Positions 59,664 to 64,000 of a stretch of DNA of 64,000 nt are shown here, in pieces (the stretch's first letter is position 1; each line of letters opens with the position of its first letter). The notes beneath the pieces were generated by a model, which saw only the letters and a program-made list of their open reading frames with translations, had not been told where the DNA came from and made no database searches. Source of the stretch: Butyricimonas sp. Marseille-P3923 (lineage in GTDB: Bacteria > Bacteroidota > Bacteroidia > Bacteroidales > Marinifilaceae); the NCBI RefSeq assembly GCF_900184685.1, contig NZ_FXXL01000003.1, positions 248,001 through 312,000 on the forward strand. Direction: 5' to 3'. The position numbers were made by a program, and so were the translations under genes.

Positions 59664-60932
59664 ATGAAGGTATTATTATTGGGTAGTGGCGGACGCGAGC
59701 ATGCGTTGGCGTGGAAAATAAACGAGAGTGAGAGATTGACAACGTTATATGTTGCACCGGGAAATGCCGGAACTGCCGGGATTGCGGAGAACGTGAATAT
59801 TAAGGTGACGGACTTCGAGGCATTGGCTGCATTTGTCGAGAATAACGGCATCGAGATGTTGGTCGTGGGACCGGAAGATCCTCTGGTGGAAGGTATTCGG
59901 GATTATTTCGAGGCTGATGCCCGTTTTGCACACTTGATGATCGTGGGTCCCGGAAAGGCGGGAGCGATATTGGAAGGAAGCAAGGATTTCGCGAAAGAAT
60001 TTATGATTCGTCACCATATCCCGACGGCGGGTTACTTGACCGTGACGAAAGAAAATATAGAGGACGGGATTGATTTTCTGAAAACACTGAAACCGCCTTA
60101 CGTGTTGAAGGCTGACGGACTGGCTGCCGGTAAGGGTGTCTTGATATTGAATGATATCGAGGAGGCGAAAAGTGAACTCCGCTTGATGTTGGGCGGTAAG
60201 TTCGGTAAGGCGGGCAATCGAGTGGTGATAGAGGAATTCTTGAGCGGGATAGAGCTTTCCGTGTTCGCCCTCACGGACGGGAAAGATTATAAGATATTAG
60301 GCTCTGCCAAAGATTACAAACGTATTGGGGAAGGGGATACCGGATTGAACACGGGTGGAATGGGAGCCGTTTCTCCGGTGCCGTTTGCCGACGAGGAGTT
60401 CAACCGGAAGGTGGAAGAGCGGATTGTACGCCCGACGATAGAGGGTTTCCGTGCGGAAGGTATCGATTACAAGGGATTCGTTTTCTTCGGGTTGATGAAT
60501 GTTGCGGGTGATCCTTACGTGATCGAGTACAACGTGCGTATGGGTGATCCGGAAACGGAAGTAGTGTTACCGAGATTGAAGACGGATATCTTATCTTTAT
60601 TCGAGGCGATGGCGAAGGGCGAGTTAAAACAAGCCGCTTTTGATTTGGATTTCCGTTTTTGCACAACGGTCATGTTGGTATCGCAAGGTTACCCGGGAGA
60701 TTACGAGAAAGGAAAGGTTATTACCGGATTGGAGAACGTGGAGGGTTGTATCGTGTTTCATGCGGGAACAAAATTGACAGACGGGAAAGTGTTGACAAAC
60801 GGGGGGCGCGTATTGGCTGTCAGTTCGTATGGCGATACCATGAAAGAGGCTTTGACTCAATCATACAAGAACGTGGCGAAAATTCATTTCGAGGGAATGA
60901 ATTTCAGGCGTGATATAGGGTTTGATTTATAG
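59664..60932 (+). CDS. purD: Phosphoribosylamine-glycine ligase
   Basis: This 422-residue ATP-grasp enzyme makes GAR from phosphoribosylamine, glycine and ATP in purine synthesis. The N-terminal VLLLGSGGREHALAWKI is followed by the ATP-grasp core: PYVLKADGLAAGKGVLI near residue 148, VVIEEFLSGIELSVFALTDG and the Mg-binding IEYNVRMGDPETEVVLPRL near 290. Length is normal. The next gene starts 12 nt downstream on the same strand, so the two may be cotranscribed. purM lies 44 kb away in the window and is not linked. Confidence 0.96.
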   Translation: MKVLLLGSGGREHALAWKINESERLTTLYVAPGNAGTAGIAENVNIKVTDFEALAAFVENNGIEMLVVGPEDPLVEGIRDYFEADARFAHLMIVGPGKAGAILEGSKDFAKEFMIRHHIPTAGYLTVTKENIEDGIDFLKTLKPPYVLKADGLAAGKGVLILNDIEEAKSELRLMLGGKFGKAGNRVVIEEFLSGIELSVFALTDGKDYKILGSAKDYKRIGEGDTGLNTGGMGAVSPVPFADEEFNRKVEERIVRPTIEGFRAEGIDYKGFVFFGLMNVAGDPYVIEYNVRMGDPETEVVLPRLKTDILSLFEAMAKGELKQAAFDLDFRFCTTVMLVSQGYPGDYEKGKVITGLENVEGCIVFHAGTKLTDGKVLTNGGRVLAVSSYGDTMKEALTQSYKNVAKIHFEGMNFRRDIGFDL

Positions 60933-60944
60933 CACGCGAAGAAA

Positions 60945-61919
60945 ATGGGATTCAACTCGGTACTGAAGTCGAAAAATTTGTATTTGTTATATTTGTTGCC
61001 GTTTATTCTGGTAGCAATAGCATTTTTACGTTTCACGCTGGATGGAGACGGGGGAATCATTTGCCGCGAGAATGGTTTAATCTCATTTCCTTTTTTAAAC
61101 GAAAACCAGCATCTTCTTTGGTTAAAGGCGGCAGGGATGTTCGTGTTGTTGTGCTTGTCTTTTCTGATTTTCTTTATCGCGGACCGGTACAAATTTTTAT
61201 CCCGTATTACCGTGTTGCCCGCATTGCTCTATGCTTTGATGTCGGCGGGAATTATTTGTCATTATGGCGTGAATAATTACCTGCTGGCAGCATTTTGCAT
61301 GATTGTGGCGATATCCCGTTTGCAGTCGGCTATCGTGCACTCTAACTCCAATGCTCCCGTGTTCGGGTTCGGTTTGTTTACTTGTTTGGCAGTCTTGCTT
61401 TGTCCCAAGTTAGTGTCGTTGTTGCTTTGGGCTATCGTGGTATTGCCTTTCTCCGGTCGTGCGAATGTCAAGGACTTGGTAGCTTTGTTTATCGGCTTTT
61501 TTACTACCCTGTTTTTTACTGCTGCCTACTATTTTTGGACAGATCAATTATTTGAGCTCCCGGCGGTGTTCTCGGAAACGTTGTTAGCAGGGGAAGGATT
61601 CTGGAGGTTGATGCCGGAGAAGCTGGCTGCCTATATCGTTTTCGGGGTACTGATTATCGTGTCGTTGTACAACGTGATCGTGAACTCTTCGACGGCAATT
61701 GTTGCGCAACGGAGAGGCATATTTTCAATGCTCTCGATGCTATTATTTGCGGGCAGTTCATTGTTTTTTATTCCATTCAATTGCCACGGCATCATGCTGA
61801 TACTTGCGATACCCTTGTCCTACTTGTTTTCACAATATTTTATTTCACACCGCATCCCATGGTTGGGAAACGTGTTGTTTCTCCTCATGTTGACGGCGTG
61901 TGTTTGGACTATTTGGTAG
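60945..61919 (+). CDS. Polytopic membrane protein (DUF6427-like)
   Basis: This 324-residue protein has nine or ten hydrophobic segments and almost no soluble domain. It opens FNSVLKSKNLYLLYLLPFILVAIAF and closes with PWLGNVLFLLMLTACVWTIW. A conserved-looking HSNSNAPVFGFGLF and VLPFSGRANVKDLVALFIGFF in the middle suggest the Bacteroidota family DUF6427, often next to cell-envelope or purine genes, but the assignment is only by overall resemblance. The function is unknown. It follows purD by 12 nt. Confidence 0.65.
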   Translation: MGFNSVLKSKNLYLLYLLPFILVAIAFLRFTLDGDGGIICRENGLISFPFLNENQHLLWLKAAGMFVLLCLSFLIFFIADRYKFLSRITVLPALLYALMSAGIICHYGVNNYLLAAFCMIVAISRLQSAIVHSNSNAPVFGFGLFTCLAVLLCPKLVSLLLWAIVVLPFSGRANVKDLVALFIGFFTTLFFTAAYYFWTDQLFELPAVFSETLLAGEGFWRLMPEKLAAYIVFGVLIIVSLYNVIVNSSTAIVAQRRGIFSMLSMLLFAGSSLFFIPFNCHGIMLILAIPLSYLFSQYFISHRIPWLGNVLFLLMLTACVWTIW

Positions 61920-61945
61920 AATATACAGGGTACAAATGTCGTACT

Positions 61946-63271
61946 CTAGTAGAATGTCAACATCTCTCCGCGTACCTTCTCGTTGATTTTACCGTTGTTG
62001 TACACGATTTGTCCATTCACGATTGTTGTTGCCACTTTATAAGTAAATGTCATTCCTTCCAATGGCGACCAACCGCATTTGTACCGTAAATTTCTTTTTC
62101 TGACCGTCCACGGGTGTTTTTCAAAGATGGCGATATCCGCCTTGTAGCCTTCCCGCAAGTAGCCTCTTTTCTCGACATGAAAGATGTCAGCGGGGGCATG
62201 ACACATTTTGTCAACGACGTTTTCAAGCGTGATTTCACCCCGTTCCATGAGTTCCAGCATGACCACCAGCGAATGTTGTACCATGGGGCCGCCGCTTGCC
62301 GATTTGGTATAAACACCGGCTTTCTCTTCCGGCAAGTGGGGGGCGTGGTCGGTGGCAACGACGTCCAGACGGTGTTCATTCAGTCCTTGCAACAATGCCT
62401 TCCTGTCACTCTCTGCCTTGATTGCCGGATTCCATTTCACGAGGGAGCCTTTCGTGATGTATGCCTTGCTGTTGAACCATAAATGGTGGACACAAACTTC
62501 CCCGGTGATACGCTTTTCTTTTCTGGGGCCTTCGTCTAGCAGAGCCACTTCCTCTTTCGTGCTTAAGTGGAGTATGTGCAGGCGGCTGTTATGCTCGCGA
62601 GCCAATGCTGCGGCCAGAGAGGAACTCTTGTAACATGCTTCCCGGCTGCGGATCACGGGGTGGCAATACGTGGGGATGTTGTCGCCGAGCATTTCTTGAA
62701 GAAGTGCCAGATTCCGGTTAATCGTGGGTGTATCCTCGCAGTGCGTGGCAATTAAAACGGGAGATTCGGCAAATATGCGTTCCAGTGCTTCCGGGTTATC
62801 GACGAGCATGTTGCCCGTGGATGAACCCATGAATACTTTTACCCCGCAGGTCGTGTGGGGATCGACATTTCTGATCTCGTCAATGTTATCCACGGTTGCC
62901 CCAAGGTAGAATGAATAATTCACGACAGCGTTCTCCCGGGCGATTTGTTGTTTTTCCCGCAACAATTCGTTCGTGACGGTGGGCGGCTTCACGTTGGGCA
63001 TATCCATGAACGAAGTGACCCCACCTGCTGCCGCGGCACGGCTTCCTTCCCCGATATCCCCCTTGTGGGTTAAACCCGGTTCGCGAAAATGTACTTGGTC
63101 GTCAATCACGCCGGGTATAATAAATTTTCCCGTCGCGTCAATGACTTTTACACCCTTGGGGATTTCAGTGATTCCGCCTTCAATGATTTTCTCGATTCTG
63201 TCGTTTTGAATAAGAATATCACCTTTAAATGTTCTCCCTTCGTTTATGATTGTTCCACCGTGAATAAGCAT
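61946..63271 (-). CDS. pyrC: Dihydroorotase (amidohydrolase family)
   Basis: This 441-residue amidohydrolase is a class I-type dihydroorotase of pyrimidine synthesis, converting carbamoyl aspartate and dihydroorotate. The metal site is seen as PGVIDDQVHFREPGLTHKGDI near residue 55. Here the first His of the usual HxH is Gln (DDQVHFRE), a variant I associate with Bacteroidota dihydroorotases. Further landmarks are ATHCEDTPTINRNLALL, LHILHLSTKEEVALL and the late VVATDHAPHLPEEKAGV with its catalytic Asp. It is full length. The loss of one metal ligand raises the question of whether one or two metals are bound. Confidence 0.88.
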   Translation of the reverse strand: MLIHGGTIINEGRTFKGDILIQNDRIEKIIEGGITEIPKGVKVIDATGKFIIPGVIDDQVHFREPGLTHKGDIGEGSRAAAAGGVTSFMDMPNVKPPTVTNELLREKQQIARENAVVNYSFYLGATVDNIDEIRNVDPHTTCGVKVFMGSSTGNMLVDNPEALERIFAESPVLIATHCEDTPTINRNLALLQEMLGDNIPTYCHPVIRSREACYKSSSLAAALAREHNSRLHILHLSTKEEVALLDEGPRKEKRITGEVCVHHLWFNSKAYITKGSLVKWNPAIKAESDRKALLQGLNEHRLDVVATDHAPHLPEEKAGVYTKSASGGPMVQHSLVVMLELMERGEITLENVVDKMCHAPADIFHVEKRGYLREGYKADIAIFEKHPWTVRKRNLRYKCGWSPLEGMTFTYKVATTIVNGQIVYNNGKINEKVRGEMLTFY

Positions 63272-63412
63272 ATTAATTTATGATTTACGATTTTTGATTT
63301 ACGATTGAATAATTCTGTGATTTAGGTTCCTGTTAATTTCTTGACTTATGATTTTCCGCTAACCGATGCTTTTAAAATCGTAAATCGTAATTCATAAATC
63401 ATAAATTAATCC
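63271..63412. repeat. Long inverted pair of ATTTATGATTT repeats
   Basis: attaatttatgatttacgat at 63271-63290 faces an inverted copy (aaatcgtaaatcgtaattca and cataaatcataaattaat) at about 63376-63410. The central ~80 nt carry only A/T-rich sequence. The whole can fold into a long stem between the pyrC and glycosyltransferase genes, both on the minus strand. Confidence 0.6.
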
Positions 63413-63428
63413 GTTGGTAATCATAGAA

Positions 63429-64000
63429 TTAATTTGTTCTCTTTTTACGTTTCCCGATGCTTCTGAGTTTCATGGTGATGACACCCCAGAATGCTTCGTT
63501 GAATATACCACCGCTCATTTTGGACGTGCCTAGGGTGCGGTCGGTGAAGATAATCGGGACTTCTTTCAGTTTGAACCCGAGTATCCATGTCGTGAATTTC
63601 ATTTCGATCTGGAATGCGTATCCTTTGAATCGGATTTTGTCCAAGTTGATTTCTTCCAGAACCTTTCTCGTGTAGCACACGAATCCGGCTGTGGCGTCAT
63701 GTACTTTCATGCCCGTGATCATTCGCACGTACTTGGAAGCAAAGTAAGACATCAGTACCCGTCCCATAGGCCAGTTCACAACGTTGACGCCGGTGACGTA
63801 GCGGGAGCCGATAGCCATGTCGCCCTCTCCCGAAGCACAAGCGTTGTAAAGTTTCACCAGATCGTCCGGGTTATGCGAAAAGTCCGCGTCCATCTCGAAA
63901 ATGTAGTTGTACCCGTGTTCCAGAGCCCATTTGAATCCGGCGATGTAAGCGGTGCCTAATCCCAATTTCCCCTTTCGCTCGATCATGTGGAGTTGCGGGA
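63429..64000 (-). CDS. Polyprenol monophosphomannose synthase-like glycosyltransferase (family 2), 5' end outside window
   Basis: This is the C-terminal 190 residues of a DPM1-like GT2 enzyme. The nucleotide-sugar/metal motif is YIFEMDADFSHNPDDL, followed by DMAIGSRYVTGVNVVNWPMGR and a C-terminal VPIIFTDRTLGTSKMSGGIF, which matches polyprenol-phosphate mannosyl/glucosyltransferases. It would move a hexose to a lipid carrier at the inner membrane for glycan or glycoprotein synthesis. The frame is open past an ATG at 63986 up to base 64000 (…HMIERKGKLGLG), so the true start is beyond the window. Confidence 0.9.
   Translation of the reverse strand, partial: PQLHMIERKGKLGLGTAYIAGFKWALEHGYNYIFEMDADFSHNPDDLVKLYNACASGEGDMAIGSRYVTGVNVVNWPMGRVLMSYFASKYVRMITGMKVHDATAGFVCYTRKVLEEINLDKIRFKGYAFQIEMKFTTWILGFKLKEVPIIFTDRTLGTSKMSGGIFNEAFWGVITMKLRSIGKRKKRTN

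Overview
The window reads as a chromosomal segment of a member of the Bacteroidales (Bacteroidota). The evidence is Mfa/FimA-type fimbrial genes, GSCFA, DUF3868, DUF3575 and DUF4837 families, promoters of the TTG / TAnnTTTG type instead of -35/-10 boxes, leaders without Shine-Dalgarno sequences, and a tmRNA tag ending in NYALAA. Dense A/T-rich intergenic repeats (CAATTTTCAATT and ATTTATGATTT types) and the gene content make a gut Odoribacteraceae-like genome (Butyricimonas/Odoribacter) my best guess; this is inference, not a database match. No phage, insertion sequence, CRISPR array or rRNA was seen.

Layout. 1-2.3 kb: a branched-chain 2-oxoacid:ferredoxin oxidoreductase operon (truncated by the window edge) and a PLP aminotransferase, minus strand. 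2.3-2.9 kb: an unusual intergenic region with an 11-bp iteron array and a long imperfect palindrome. 2.9-13.9 kb: a plus-strand envelope cluster (LolC/E-type permease, TonB-like protein, ComF, Ig-like lipoprotein, DUF3108, DUF4837, NamZ, AsmA). 14.0-14.6 kb: a MntA/HepT toxin-antitoxin pair. 14.7-22.6 kb, minus strand: purM, then a TolC/MacA/MacB-type efflux operon that ends in its own LytS/LytTR two-component system. 22.7-31 kb: tRNA-Asn, a PAS protein, catalase, tmRNA, MntP, GSCFA, SPOR, cysteine desulfidase, TatD and TcdA. 31-35.6 kb: an ABC-2 permease fused to a large extracytoplasmic region with a golvesin-like C-terminus, plus its ATPase. 35.6-41.3 kb: clpP-clpX, a GH29 fucosidase, an RRM RNA-binding protein, DUF4494 and an HTH regulator.

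41.6-52 kb is the main accessory island. It is a seven-gene Mfa-type fimbrial operon: DUF3575 barrel, DUF3868/OmpA anchor, Mfa1-like shaft, Mfa2-like anchor, two further fimbrillin-like lipoproteins (one with a FISUMP-type C-terminus), and a secreted protein with an L-type-lectin-like domain. It is transcribed away from a divergent HTH gene, across an intergenic region with two phased palindromes. 52.4-64 kb is mostly housekeeping: aspA, recG, a PduO cobalamin adenosyltransferase, purD, a dihydroorotase and a DPM1-like glycosyltransferase. Within it lies a Fic toxin gene whose 3' end overlaps, in convergent orientation, a 56-codon antitoxin gene.

The items most worth following up are: the lectin-bearing fimbrial operon; the convergent Fic/antitoxin pair; the ABC-2 permease-golvesin fusion without an intact peptidase motif; a dispersed family of 140-165 bp imperfect palindromes (three copies); and the 11-bp iteron array.
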